Origin: Pseudomonas putida
Lineage (GTDB): Bacteria > Pseudomonadota > Gammaproteobacteria > Pseudomonadales > Pseudomonadaceae
Direction: 5' to 3'
Assembly (NCBI RefSeq): GCF_002025705.1
Contig: NZ_CP018846.1
Location: forward strand, 2,347,501 to 2,411,500
Length of the DNA stretch: 64,000 nucleotides
Part shown: piece by piece, positions 46,777-55,664 of the stretch
How positions within the stretch are numbered: the first letter of the stretch is position 1
Layout of the letters: every line of letters begins with the position of its first letter
The notes under the pieces: generated by a model
What the model saw: only the letters and a program-made list of their open reading frames with translations
The model's database searches: none
What the model was told of the DNA's origin: nothing
Position numbers and translations under genes: made by a program

Positions 46777-47751
46777 ATGGACTTCGATGGCTTTGACGGT
46801 CACCCCTATTTGAAAGAGCGCTTCAATTACTCCAGCCAGGCGGTTGCGCTTCTGCGCCAATCGTTTGATCGCAAAATTGCCCCCCTGGTGCAGCCGAGCG
46901 AGTTATCGATCGTAGCGGTGGGTTCCTATGGACGATATGAAGTTTCATGTGCTTCGGATATGGACTTCTTTATCCTGCATGAGCACGGCCTGAGCAAGTC
47001 GGTGCTCGCTCAGGTACTGCAGCTTGCCACTGAGAAGATGCGGGCACTGAGCCTGCCTGGAGAGAGTGATAAAGAAAAGTTCAGCGATGCCGCTCTGGTA
47101 GATCGCTCGCGTCTGAGCGAGAACATAGGTGGCAAGCGTGAATGCAGCGAAACGCTTACGCGGCGCATGCTATTGCTGCTGGAAAGCTGCTCGTTGTTTG
47201 GTGATGCCTGTTACGGGCAGACCCAGCAAACCATATTGAGCGAGTATGTACCTGACAAACAGGGACGGGGCCTTGCACGCTTCATGCTCAACGATCTGGT
47301 GCGTTACCACCGTACATTGATGAGCAACTTTGAAGAGAAAATCGTCGAGGGCAAGGCCTGGGGCGTGCGCAACATCAAACTGCGCTTCTCGCGAAAACTG
47401 TTGTTCATGGGAGGGATCGTGCTGATTGCGCAGTCGTGCGGGTTGCCGGGCGAAGACAAACGACACACTATTCGACAACTGACAAGGTACACGCCGTTGC
47501 AACGGTTGGCGCTGCTCGGTCAGTCAAACCCGCATACCTCGCTCGTACTTGAACAATATTCGTATTTTCTCAGGATGATTTCTTCGCCCGATAACCGACA
47601 GCGGCTGGATCGTCTTCAGCCGGCACATGCCTATCGCGAACCGCTGTACCGAGAGCTCAAAGAACTCGGCAAAGCCTTTTCCGCCAGCTTGCAACAATGG
47701 CTACAGGCTCAGTATCCCGAACATCCTATCCACAATGCCTTGCTTTTCTAG
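46777..47751 (+). CDS. Nucleotidyltransferase-domain protein (DUF294/GlnD-like)
   Basis: A 324-residue soluble protein. VAVGSYGRYEVSCASDMDFF (about residues 46-65) has the polymerase-beta-type signature GS-x-G-R...D-x-D, with D61 and D63 the likely metal ligands. The second half has LNDLVRYHRTL and GVRNIKLRFSRKLLF, which recall the C-terminal part of DUF294 proteins. The role is unknown: it could nucleotidylate a protein or a small molecule. Its base composition looks slightly more A/T-rich than its neighbours. It stands alone. Confidence 0.75.
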   Translation: MDFDGFDGHPYLKERFNYSSQAVALLRQSFDRKIAPLVQPSELSIVAVGSYGRYEVSCASDMDFFILHEHGLSKSVLAQVLQLATEKMRALSLPGESDKEKFSDAALVDRSRLSENIGGKRECSETLTRRMLLLLESCSLFGDACYGQTQQTILSEYVPDKQGRGLARFMLNDLVRYHRTLMSNFEEKIVEGKAWGVRNIKLRFSRKLLFMGGIVLIAQSCGLPGEDKRHTIRQLTRYTPLQRLALLGQSNPHTSLVLEQYSYFLRMISSPDNRQRLDRLQPAHAYREPLYRELKELGKAFSASLQQWLQAQYPEHPIHNALLF

Positions 47752-47858
47752 TGGTGAGCATTCCGTTCTATTGGTGGGACGATCAGTGCTGATTTTGCCA
47801 TCTTGTCTCGAATTGGGGTCATCGGTAAGTTGATGGCCATCGAGAGAGGAGACTTCTC

Positions 47859-48746
47859 ATGAAAAAGATCCTGGGTATCCACCGTAGCCCTCACGCCCAT
47901 TGGGTTGGCGATGGCTTCCCTGTGCGCAGCCTGTTCACTTACGACAATCTGGCGAGCAAAATCAGCCCGTTCCTGTTGCTGGACTATGCCGGCCCCTACG
48001 ACTTCACTTCGACCAGTGACCGTCGCGGCGTCGGCCAGCACCCGCATCGCGGGTTCGAGACCGTGACCATCGTCTACCAAGGCGAGCTGGAGCACCGCGA
48101 CTCTACGGGCGCCGGCGGCCTGATCGGCCCGGGTGACGTGCAGTGGATGACGGCCGCCAACGGCATCATCCACGAAGAGTTCCATTCCCCGGCGTTTGCC
48201 CGTAGCGGCGGCACGCTGGAGATGGTGCAGCTGTGGGTCAACCTGCCGGCGCGTGACAAGCGTGCGGCGGCGGGTTACCAGACGCTGTTGTCGGCGGACA
48301 TCCCCGTGGTGCAACTGGAAGGCGGCGCCGGCAGTTTGCGGGTGATCGCCGGTGGCTATCAGGGCCATTCGGGCCCGGCGCGGACCTTCACGCCGATGGA
48401 CGTGTGGGACATGCACCTGAATGCCGGTACCAGCCTGAAATTGCCAGTCGCAGAAGGCCGCAATGCTGCGCTGGTGGTGCTGCGCGGCAGCGTGCGGGTC
48501 AATGGCGAGCGTGAAGCGGGCCCGGCCAGCCTGGTGCTGCTGGAGCGCGGTGGCGAAGATGTGGCCATCGAGGCGCTCGAGGGCTCCAGCCTGCTGCTGC
48601 TCAGCGGTGAACCGATCGATGAGCCGATCGTTGGCTATGGCCCGTTCGTGATGAACAGCCAGGCAGAGATTGCCGAGTCGTTCGATGACTTCCACGCCGG
48701 GCGCTTTGGACAGATGGCGGGCGAGGGGGCTGGCCTCGATCATTGA
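47859..48746 (+). CDS. Pirin-family protein
   Basis: A 295-residue bicupin. The metal-binding QHPHRGFET near residues 60-68 and NGIIHEEFHS near 101-110 are pirin hallmarks. Bacterial pirins (such as YhhW) can show quercetinase activity, others act as regulators; which applies here is unknown. GAGAGGAGACTT is a strong ribosome site. A REP pair follows. Confidence 0.9.
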   Translation: MKKILGIHRSPHAHWVGDGFPVRSLFTYDNLASKISPFLLLDYAGPYDFTSTSDRRGVGQHPHRGFETVTIVYQGELEHRDSTGAGGLIGPGDVQWMTAANGIIHEEFHSPAFARSGGTLEMVQLWVNLPARDKRAAAGYQTLLSADIPVVQLEGGAGSLRVIAGGYQGHSGPARTFTPMDVWDMHLNAGTSLKLPVAEGRNAALVVLRGSVRVNGEREAGPASLVLLERGGEDVAIEALEGSSLLLLSGEPIDEPIVGYGPFVMNSQAEIAESFDDFHAGRFGQMAGEGAGLDH

Positions 48747-48751
48747 TTGCC

Positions 48752-48856
48752 TGTACCGGCCTATTCGCGGGTAAACCCGCTCCCACAGGATGACCACAGG
48801 GTCGAGCAATGTGGGTTCCCTGTGGGAGCGGGTTTACCCGCGAATACGTCGGTACA
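48752..48856. repeat. Paired inverted REP elements
   Basis: Two facing REP copies (48752-48790 and 48820-48856) of the CGCGGGTAAACCCGCTCCCAC type form a long hairpin between the pirin and glycosylase genes. The glycosylase reading frame extends back into it (to 48790) but the real start is beyond it. Confidence 0.85.
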
Positions 48857-48885
48857 AGCGACACAAAACTTGGCATGATGCAGCG

Positions 48886-49797
48886 ATGCCTCTGTCCCAC
48901 TTGCACGCCGTGCACCGTTCTCTCAGCGCTTCTGGCCAGCACACCTTGTGGCTGCGCTATCCCACACCCTACCACTGGCCTTCCACGCTGGCCTTCCTGG
49001 CCGCCCGTTGTATCCCTGGTATCGAAACCTTCCGCGATGGCACCTATCGCCGCAGTTTCAGCGTGGCTGGCAAGCACGCGATGCTCGAAGCCAGGCCGGC
49101 CAATGGCGGCCGCCTGTTCATCCGCTTCAGCGGCGTGCCTGCCCAGTTCGTCCCCGCGCTGATTTCCCGCATCCGCCGCTTCTTCGACCTTGACGCCGAA
49201 CCCGCACGCATTGATGCCGAGCTGTCCCGCGACCCGTTGATGGCCAGGCTGCTCGCCGCCCGCCCAGGCCTGCGCGTGCCACAAGGCTGGGACGCCTGCG
49301 AACAAGCCATGCGCACGGTGCTCGGTCAGCAGATCAGCGTGGCCGGTGCCATGACCCTGGCCGGACGCCTGGTGGCCCGCCACGGCCAGCCGTTGCGTCT
49401 GCCGGCCGCTGGCCTGACACATGTCTTCCCGACGCCGAATGCACTTGCCAACGCCGATCTGGAAAACCTGGGCATGCCCCGCGCTCGCGCTGCCACCCTT
49501 GGTACTTTGGCGCGAGCGTTACTGGCGCAGCCAACTTTGCTACGAACGGGCCAGGCGCTGGAACCGCTGCTGGCCAACCTCTGCCGCCTGAAAGGGATCG
49601 GCCCCTGGAGTGCCCACTATCTGGCACTGCGCCAAGCGGGTGCCGTTGATGCATTGCCGCTGGGCGATGTGGCATTGGTCAAGGCGTTACGCCTGCTGGA
49701 AGGGCCTGACGCCCAACTGGCCGAGCGCGCCTTGGCCTGGCGCCCTTGGCGCGCATATGCCGCGCAGCATCTATGGGCGTCATTGGCTGATAAATAA
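48886..49797 (+). CDS. alkA: DNA-3-methyladenine glycosylase II (AlkA-like)
   Basis: A 303-residue base-excision repair enzyme that removes alkylated bases. An N-terminal AlkA-type domain is followed by the HhH-GPD domain: QISVAGAMTLAGR, then the helix-hairpin-helix LKGIGPWSAHYLALR near residues 232-246, and catalytic Asp in LPLGDVALVKAL. The ATG at 48886 is the first after the REP. No Fe-S cysteine cluster is seen, as expected for the AlkA subgroup. No regulatory ada gene is adjacent. Confidence 0.88.
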   Translation: MPLSHLHAVHRSLSASGQHTLWLRYPTPYHWPSTLAFLAARCIPGIETFRDGTYRRSFSVAGKHAMLEARPANGGRLFIRFSGVPAQFVPALISRIRRFFDLDAEPARIDAELSRDPLMARLLAARPGLRVPQGWDACEQAMRTVLGQQISVAGAMTLAGRLVARHGQPLRLPAAGLTHVFPTPNALANADLENLGMPRARAATLGTLARALLAQPTLLRTGQALEPLLANLCRLKGIGPWSAHYLALRQAGAVDALPLGDVALVKALRLLEGPDAQLAERALAWRPWRAYAAQHLWASLADK

Positions 49798-49860
49798 GGC
49801 CGACCGCCTGTCGCGAAGTGCACGCATTCGATCGAACAGGCGAGGCCTCTTATCGTTCTT
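49796..49860 (+). terminator. Possible terminator after the glycosylase gene
   Basis: Paired arms GGCC (49798-49801) and CGCCTGT (49805-49811) match ACAGGCG (49836-49842) and GGCC (49844-49847) around a longer loop. A T/C-rich stretch follows. It lies immediately after the glycosylase stop codon. Confidence 0.4.
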
Positions 49861-50006
49861 CCACTAAGGTGCTAAAGGATTCTCTTGCACGATCATTGCC
49901 CCGGCGCATGGACGGCCGCTTGGGCATGCGCAATATCAATTGGCACCCTGCCTGCCAAAGGCGTACTCACACATAACAGGCCATCCAGTACAGAGAGGGT
50001 CGTACC

Positions 50007-50267
50007 ATGTCGTTGATTGGAGTTTCGATGCTGGAAATGCGGCAGATCATCGAGCAGGCCTGTCTGCCCGATCGCTGCGAAGTCAGCTGCCCGGACGGCA
50101 CCACCCTGACCATTCGCCTGGGTCAGGGGCAAAACCTGGAGCAGGGCGTCACCCTCTCCGGGGTTTCGCTGCAGAGCTTGAACAGTTGTCGCGACCTGGT
50201 GCACCTGGTCGGCCAACTGCACACCCTGCGAGACAGCCACCCGGCGGCACTCAGGGCCATCGCCTGA
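50007..50267 (+). CDS. DUF1652 small protein
   Basis: An 86-residue protein of the DUF1652 family, which I know mainly from Pseudomonas. It begins MSLIGVSMLEMRQIIEQACLP, and a later Met (MLEMRQ) is a possible start. No membrane segment or motif is visible. The function is unknown. GAGAGGGT precedes the ATG. It is convergent with the Yip1 gene. Confidence 0.8.
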   Translation: MSLIGVSMLEMRQIIEQACLPDRCEVSCPDGTTLTIRLGQGQNLEQGVTLSGVSLQSLNSCRDLVHLVGQLHTLRDSHPAALRAIA

Positions 50268-50284
50268 GCACCGAAGTGCACCGG

Positions 50285-50896
50285 TCAGCCGAGGCTGGCC
50301 GGGCGCACGTATTCCGGCGTCAGACCGGACCAGAACAGGATCATCGCCACCAGGATGGTCACCAGCAACAGCAGCCCCACGCCCCAGACGCAGCTGGCAA
50401 ACAGCATGGCCTGCTCCTTGCGCAGGCGCAGGAAGGTCTGCAAGCCGCCGTACAAAAGGATTGTGGCGTAGGCTGAAGCGCCAACCAGTACCAGCAGCGC
50501 CAACCAGCGCATCGGCAGCAGGCCGACGATCCCGGCGAAGAACCACGGCGTGGCGCAATAGGCGGCGAAGCCGATGCATTGATTGAGCGTCGGTTGCGCG
50601 TCGAAACCGCGTGACATCCAGCGGATCATCACCCCCATCAGCATCACCCCGACCACGGTGGTGGCATACAGCAACCCGGACAGTTGTGCGGCGCTGGCCA
50701 TGCTTAATTGCACCCGCTCTTGCGCAGCCAGGCTCCAACCGAAGGTAGTGGTGCCGACGAACAGGCACAGGGCAGGGATCAGGGCCAGCGCCAACAGGCG
50801 CGGCAGGTATTGCTGCGGATGGTCTTCCTCGGCGCGGCGGATTTCGATCCAGGCGTCGGAGGGGTGGGTGAAGAGCTTGAGCAACGGGCTGTTCAT
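50285..50896 (-). CDS. Yip1-family membrane protein
   Basis: A 203-residue inner-membrane protein with five or six hydrophobic segments, of the Yip1 (DUF1282) type. The N-terminal cytosolic part is short (MNSPLLKLFTHPSDAWIEIR). No catalytic motif is seen and the function is unknown. GGAGAACC precedes the ATG. It is convergent with the DUF1652 gene. Confidence 0.82.
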   Translation of the reverse strand: MNSPLLKLFTHPSDAWIEIRRAEEDHPQQYLPRLLALALIPALCLFVGTTTFGWSLAAQERVQLSMASAAQLSGLLYATTVVGVMLMGVMIRWMSRGFDAQPTLNQCIGFAAYCATPWFFAGIVGLLPMRWLALLVLVGASAYATILLYGGLQTFLRLRKEQAMLFASCVWGVGLLLLVTILVAMILFWSGLTPEYVRPASLG

Positions 50897-50982
50897 GGGG
50901 TTCTCCAGAAGGCAGTGCCTTTGTAGTTATGGAGATCCACCGTTTGCGTCAGGTTCAGCCCGCTGCGCCGCCGTTGATCGGC

Positions 50983-51270
50983 TTATTGCAGCTCCAGCAG
51001 CAGGTTCAGGCCGCCATCGCCGCATTTGCCCTGGTCGCGAACCACCCCACGATAACTTTGCCCGTCCCAGACGAATGCCACGCTGTGCGCGCGCTCGACC
51101 TTGTCTGGCAGTGGCGGGCAGATGTGCAGGCGCAGGGCAGGGCGGCCCTGCAGGCTGAGGGCCGCCATCTGGCATTGGCATTCCACGCTCAGGGCCACCG
51201 GGCCAAACAGGGTGTCGCGGACGTAGTCCAGCTGCAGGCTAGCGTTGGGCGCGCGGCCTGGCATCTTCAT
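50983..51270 (-). CDS. Small conserved hypothetical protein
   Basis: A 95-residue protein, rich in beta strands (QLDYVRDTLFGPVALSVECQCQ; AHSVAFVWDGQSYRGVVRDQ), with three or four cysteines. I do not recognise the family. GGGGACC precedes the ATG at 51270; the frame extends to 51351. No gene is seen in the following 225 bases (51271-51495). Confidence 0.6.
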   Translation of the reverse strand: MKMPGRAPNASLQLDYVRDTLFGPVALSVECQCQMAALSLQGRPALRLHICPPLPDKVERAHSVAFVWDGQSYRGVVRDQGKCGDGGLNLLLELQ

Positions 51271-51495
51271 GGCCGCTGGTCCCCTGGGCGATGGCACAGC
51301 AGGTAAGGCTGGATGGGCATAGGTGGCAGGCTCCTGGCAAAAGGATGGCACGTATCATCTTTTGGAAGCTTACCGGAGCTGGATGTTCAACTTGTTTCAG
51401 TGGTTTTCATGGTTTTTTTGACGTGTGCCGACGAAGGGCTACGGGCGGCCTTATGTACCGTGAACCAGCTTGTATATAGCCATCAGCTGCTTGGG

Positions 51496-52389
51496 TCATT
51501 TGCGTTTGCGCCTGGTTGATTGAACAGGCACCTGTTCAAACGCCTCAGGTGGTGCAGGTGCTGCCCGCACGTTGAAAAGGAGGCAGATGATGTACCAGCA
51601 GATGGCGACGGTCAGGTTGTACGGGAACAACACGGCCCAGAAAGGTAGTTGCCAGTTTTTCTTGCCTTGCATCTCCCCGGGTTCGCCGGTTCGCCAGGGC
51701 GCGTAGTGGCGCCAGGCTTCTGCTGGGGTGAGGCAGATGGCGTGCAGGGGTTTGTGCCACCAGTTGGGTTCACCGGGTGGAGGAAGTTTGTCTGGGCCGT
51801 GGTCCATGAAGTGACGGAGGTATTCCCAGACTTCGGCGACATATTTCATCTCGGGCTCGGTGGGTTCGTTGCTGTCGATCCAGAGGCCGTCTTTCTGATG
51901 CAGAGTGCCGTCAGCTCGGCGTGGAGCGAAGGCTAGGGCGTAGCTGGTGCTGAAGGATGAACCGCCGAATTCAGTGCGTTGCATGATGCCGCCGCCGACG
52001 TTGTTCCAGTCAAATGTGATTAGTCTTCCTATGCGTTTGTAGTAGATTTTCTTGGTTGAACGGTTGAAATAGACGGCGGATAATTTTTTGATATAAAAGA
52101 TTCGATAAATTAAAAAGGGCGAAGTGATGAGAGGGCATAACCAAAATATTATTATTGAGTGTGTATCAGTCAGCACTGTCCTGCGAAACTCTTCATCTAG
52201 AATGTCCGGATAGAGCAAGATAGCAAGCATCAGTGTCATGGCTGTATAGAGTTTGGCCATAAATACAGAGTCGGTCACCCAAGGGTTTTTCAATGTCAGT
52301 ACCGTCTGGTTGACTTGCGTGATCTGACCTCCGATGCGAGGTGGATGTTTCGAGTCACTGGCAGGGGTGAATATCCATAGCGTGGCCAT
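51496..52389 (-). CDS. DUF6708-type membrane protein, candidate immunity partner
   Basis: A 297-residue membrane protein. Two N-terminal hydrophobic segments (about 42-62 and 75-98) and a C-terminal one (about 252-278) flank a soluble middle (RIGRLITFDWNNVGGG, WEYLRHFMDHG) that resembles DUF6708, a family often beside type VI effectors. Its ATG lies one base after the stop of the effector gene, so the two are translated together. Its A/T content is high in the middle. Immunity against the effector is inferred, not shown. The C-terminus is basic (STRRKRK). Confidence 0.7.
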   Translation of the reverse strand: MATLWIFTPASDSKHPPRIGGQITQVNQTVLTLKNPWVTDSVFMAKLYTAMTLMLAILLYPDILDEEFRRTVLTDTHSIIIFWLCPLITSPFLIYRIFYIKKLSAVYFNRSTKKIYYKRIGRLITFDWNNVGGGIMQRTEFGGSSFSTSYALAFAPRRADGTLHQKDGLWIDSNEPTEPEMKYVAEVWEYLRHFMDHGPDKLPPPGEPNWWHKPLHAICLTPAEAWRHYAPWRTGEPGEMQGKKNWQLPFWAVLFPYNLTVAICWYIICLLFNVRAAPAPPEAFEQVPVQSTRRKRK

Positions 52390-52390
52390 C

Positions 52391-55372
52391 TTATGAATAC
52401 CTTAGTAAAAATTTCGTCTTGGATTCGGCTTCTCCATCCAGACCAGTTCCGGGTCGATAGCTTATTTCCAGCGTTACTTCAGTAAGAGTGTTGCACATGT
52501 GCTTGTAGTTCAAGACAAGTCCCGCTGCAGTGAAGTGGCAAGTTGGAGTCATGGCGACATTGATCGTGGTGTTATTTTTGCCGAGCATTCTCACAGTTGA
52601 TTTCCAGTTGCTATGGCCAAGAGCGAAGCCGGGTAGAAGTACAGTTAACTCCCAGCGGGCTGTGTGGCTAGGCATGTCGCCGTTAATTGTCGCCCTCCAA
52701 TCAGGCAAGGACCATGTTTTATGAATGCCACTATCCATTTCAACTAGATCGAGCTTTTTTGTATCATCCTTTGAGAGAAGCAGAGGCAGATAAAACGCTG
52801 CATGCCATGCTTTTATCTCTTCATTTGCGTTCAAGAATGTGGGTAGTTTATTCTCATGGTCTAAAGGCACTTCGGCTCTTGACTCTCCATCATTTTGCTG
52901 TGTGCCGAAAATGCTTCTGACTGCCCAAAATTCTATCGGCCCATGCAGTTCTTCATGAGCTTTGTGGTGAAAATACATTCCACCTACAATCAAGGCGGCG
53001 CCAACCAGCACAACGGCTGCAGCCCCCCAGCCTGCAAAGGGAATGAACATTGTCGGGCCGGCAATGGCAAGGGCGCCCTCTAATGTCAATATCGAACCTA
53101 GTGCAATAGAGGTGCCCCCCTTTAAAGTGTAAATTCCGGCATCTTCGTTACCATTGGATTTTTGTCTTCGGTATTTTTGCACGTCTGAGGCGAAACCCAA
53201 TAATATGGCTGGGTAACCCGATATTCGAGCAAATGAATTACTGCTCAGGAACTTAATGAATCCATTTGCGAATGCCATTCCGGGAGGCGTAGGGCTCAGT
53301 TTGAGCATCATCGCTTTTTGTGTCGCGCGTGTCCCTACCAGGGTCGCTGCCGCAGCGCCGATCACTCCAAAAATCGAGGCTGCAAATCCTGTCGCATATT
53401 CTGATGCATTATTATTTTGCAGGTTGTTATAGGCAACTTTCAGCGCGAAAACGTTGAACCAAAGCATTCCCGTGTTCAAGCCTGTCCCTGCGGTAGAAGT
53501 CAACAGCCCGAGTAACGTCGGCTTTACCCGTGATGTCGTGGTCATCTCCAACATCACCGTCCTGCTGCCCGTGATGTGCAATTGCTTCATTTCTTCAACT
53601 TGCGCCATCCCGCTCTTTAAATAACGTTCCACTTCCTGGCTGAAGGGGTTTTCCAGGACCAGCTTGTCGGTGATGTTGTACCGCGCGGCCAGCAACCCCA
53701 GCGCCTTCTCGGCGTTGGCCTCCCTCCCAGCGGCCTGAACCAGTTGGCGCAGGCTCTTGCTGGCATCCCAACGGGTCTGTCCGCGCATGCGCTTGAGCAC
53801 CACGGTACTCACCGTTTGGGCCGTGAGGTCGGTGATGCCGGCATAAGCCGGAAAACGACCAACCAGCCCTTGGATGACATTGTCGCTGCCACCGAGCAAG
53901 CTACCGACCGAGTCGGCCTTGTCGCGGAACGGATTGAACGGTGCCAGGGCCTCGTACAGCAGGCTGTCGTGCTGATCCAGCCAGCGCTCCAGGCGTTTGA
54001 AGCGCAGGTCCTGGTCTTCGGTCCCGGGCACGGGTTGGCCCATGGGATGGATCAGCAGGGCCAGGGAGGTTTCCAGCCCACGAGCGGAGGCAAGCTCGTC
54101 ACGGTCATAGCAGGCCAGCGCGGCCGCCAGGCTGTAGGGATCATCGATGTGGCCAGCTTCGGCCGTGGCCAGCCAGGCGTCGTGATCGTTGCTGGCTTGC
54201 AAGGCCCGTTCACGCAGTTGTGTGATGCGGTATTCCAGCTCGTCACGCTCCTGCAGAAAACTCAGGTACCTGGCGGTATCGATCCGCTGTGCCAGCCGAT
54301 AACCCTGCTCGGAATAATCCGGGTGGGTAAGCACGCGAAAACGTTCTTCGTACGGCGGCTTTGGCCGGCTATCCGGGCGTATCCGCAGTGCAGCCGTGCC
54401 GATGGAAGGGTTGTCAGCCGGGTACATGCTCTCCAGGGTCTTGTCCAGCAGCATGGCGACCAGGTTGCGATGGTGAAAATCGCGGCTCTGCGGGCTGAGG
54501 CGCTCGGCATCCAGCTGGTAGCACAGCGGCACGTCGGCTTGCTCGCTGCCCTGCGCAGGTTGTGTATGTGGCAACTGCTCGGCGGGCATCAGGTCACGTA
54601 TCTGGTGCTGGTAGGCCGACACCGACAGGCTCAGGTCCAGGGCCATGCCTTCGGCATCGCTGAGCACCACCACGGCAGGGATCTTCGGTTGGGTGTAGGG
54701 ATAGTGACGTGCCACGGCATGAAGGCTGCCCGCGAGCAACGCCGAGGCGCGTGGCTGGCTGCTCCAGCTCAGCGACATGCGTTGAGCGTCCGGCTTGAAG
54801 TCTTCGACCCAGGTCTGCAGGGCGCTGGCCGGCAACACATGCGCTTGCGTGGACGGCACCCGATTGCCATTGATCAGCTCGGCCATGTTCAACGGGCGCA
54901 TGTGCCGCTTGCGCATGGCCAGCGAACCGGTGATGCGTGCTGTCATGGCGTTGGTCCACAGGTGCGGGCTGTAGGCGATCCAGACTTCCTTGGCGCGGGT
55001 TTCACAGGTGTCGGCCCAGACCCAGCCCATCGACCGACTGGACAGGAAGCGGTCGCGCCGGTGGTAGTGCTCCAGGCTCTGGTAGCGCAGTTCCTTGTAC
55101 TGACCCTCGCCGTCGTACTCGTGGATGACCAGCTTTTCGCCCTGGGTGCCTTTCATGAACACGTAGACATAACCAGGGCGCAAGGCGCGCAGGGTGTAGG
55201 CGGAGTGCTGCAGCGCGGGGAAACCCTGTTCGAGGGCGAAGCCTGAATCGGTATAGCGACAGGGTGGGGCATCGCCTGCTCGTGGGACGATGGCATAACG
55301 CACCGGCAGGATCGGCACCCGCGCGCTGCAGGCAGGCCTGGAGGCGGCGCGGCTCACAGGGGCGTCACTCAT
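52391..55372 (-). CDS. VasX-like type VI secretion effector (BTH_I2691-type)
   Basis: A 993-residue protein. The N-terminal region (about 15-160) has [14 protein letters not shown] and [14 protein letters not shown], the VasX N-terminal domain of type VI effectors. A long middle follows. The C-terminal half (about 610-790) has four or five hydrophobic stretches (for example [19 protein letters not shown]), and a soluble tail ends the protein. VasX-type effectors insert in target membranes and collapse their potential. The 3' third is clearly more A/T-rich than the 5' part. AGGAATC precedes the ATG. No DUF4123 adaptor or VgrG gene is in the window. Confidence 0.85.
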   Translation of the reverse strand: MSDAPVSRAASRPACSARVPILPVRYAIVPRAGDAPPCRYTDSGFALEQGFPALQHSAYTLRALRPGYVYVFMKGTQGEKLVIHEYDGEGQYKELRYQSLEHYHRRDRFLSSRSMGWVWADTCETRAKEVWIAYSPHLWTNAMTARITGSLAMRKRHMRPLNMAELINGNRVPSTQAHVLPASALQTWVEDFKPDAQRMSLSWSSQPRASALLAGSLHAVARHYPYTQPKIPAVVVLSDAEGMALDLSLSVSAYQHQIRDLMPAEQLPHTQPAQGSEQADVPLCYQLDAERLSPQSRDFHHRNLVAMLLDKTLESMYPADNPSIGTAALRIRPDSRPKPPYEERFRVLTHPDYSEQGYRLAQRIDTARYLSFLQERDELEYRITQLRERALQASNDHDAWLATAEAGHIDDPYSLAAALACYDRDELASARGLETSLALLIHPMGQPVPGTEDQDLRFKRLERWLDQHDSLLYEALAPFNPFRDKADSVGSLLGGSDNVIQGLVGRFPAYAGITDLTAQTVSTVVLKRMRGQTRWDASKSLRQLVQAAGREANAEKALGLLAARYNITDKLVLENPFSQEVERYLKSGMAQVEEMKQLHITGSRTVMLEMTTTSRVKPTLLGLLTSTAGTGLNTGMLWFNVFALKVAYNNLQNNNASEYATGFAASIFGVIGAAAATLVGTRATQKAMMLKLSPTPPGMAFANGFIKFLSSNSFARISGYPAILLGFASDVQKYRRQKSNGNEDAGIYTLKGGTSIALGSILTLEGALAIAGPTMFIPFAGWGAAAVVLVGAALIVGGMYFHHKAHEELHGPIEFWAVRSIFGTQQNDGESRAEVPLDHENKLPTFLNANEEIKAWHAAFYLPLLLSKDDTKKLDLVEMDSGIHKTWSLPDWRATINGDMPSHTARWELTVLLPGFALGHSNWKSTVRMLGKNNTTINVAMTPTCHFTAAGLVLNYKHMCNTLTEVTLEISYRPGTGLDGEAESKTKFLLRYS

Positions 55373-55610
55373 CGGCTGATTCCTCGTAGTGGTCTGATGC
55401 TCGGCGATCAGGCGTAATCACGCTGACCCCGAACACTATCGAGGAATCAATTCTCGGAGCAGTTGGACGCTTCTCAACGCTTTGTAGGATTCTTCGACGC
55501 GGAAACGACAATGCATATCATCCCCCGATTCGGGGAATTGCCATGGGGAATCCTCCCCAATCTGTTGCGCTTACGCACCTAACTCACTGAAACAAAGCGC
55601 CATTCGCAAA

Positions 55611-55626
55611 TGGCACACACCTTGCT
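55611..55626 (+). promoter_or_regulatory. Sigma-54 (-24/-12) promoter of the multicopper oxidase operon
   Basis: TGGCACACACCTTGCT is a full match to TGGCACR-N4-TTGCW, with GG and GC correctly spaced. It lies 39 bases before the oxidase ATG at 55665, giving a short leader. Sigma-54 promoters need an enhancer-binding activator; Mn(II) oxidation in P. putida GB-1 depends on the sigma-54-type response regulator MnxR, which would fit. The activator gene is not in the window. Confidence 0.85.
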
Positions 55627-55664
55627 GAACCCTCCACAGTGTCCCTGTGTCCCGGAGGTGCAGC

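Noticed and set aside
51470..51487. SOS-box-like TTGTATATAGCCATCAG
   Set aside because: A LexA1 box needs CTG-N10-CAG. Here the left triplet is TTG and the spacing is 11, and no SOS gene is adjacent.
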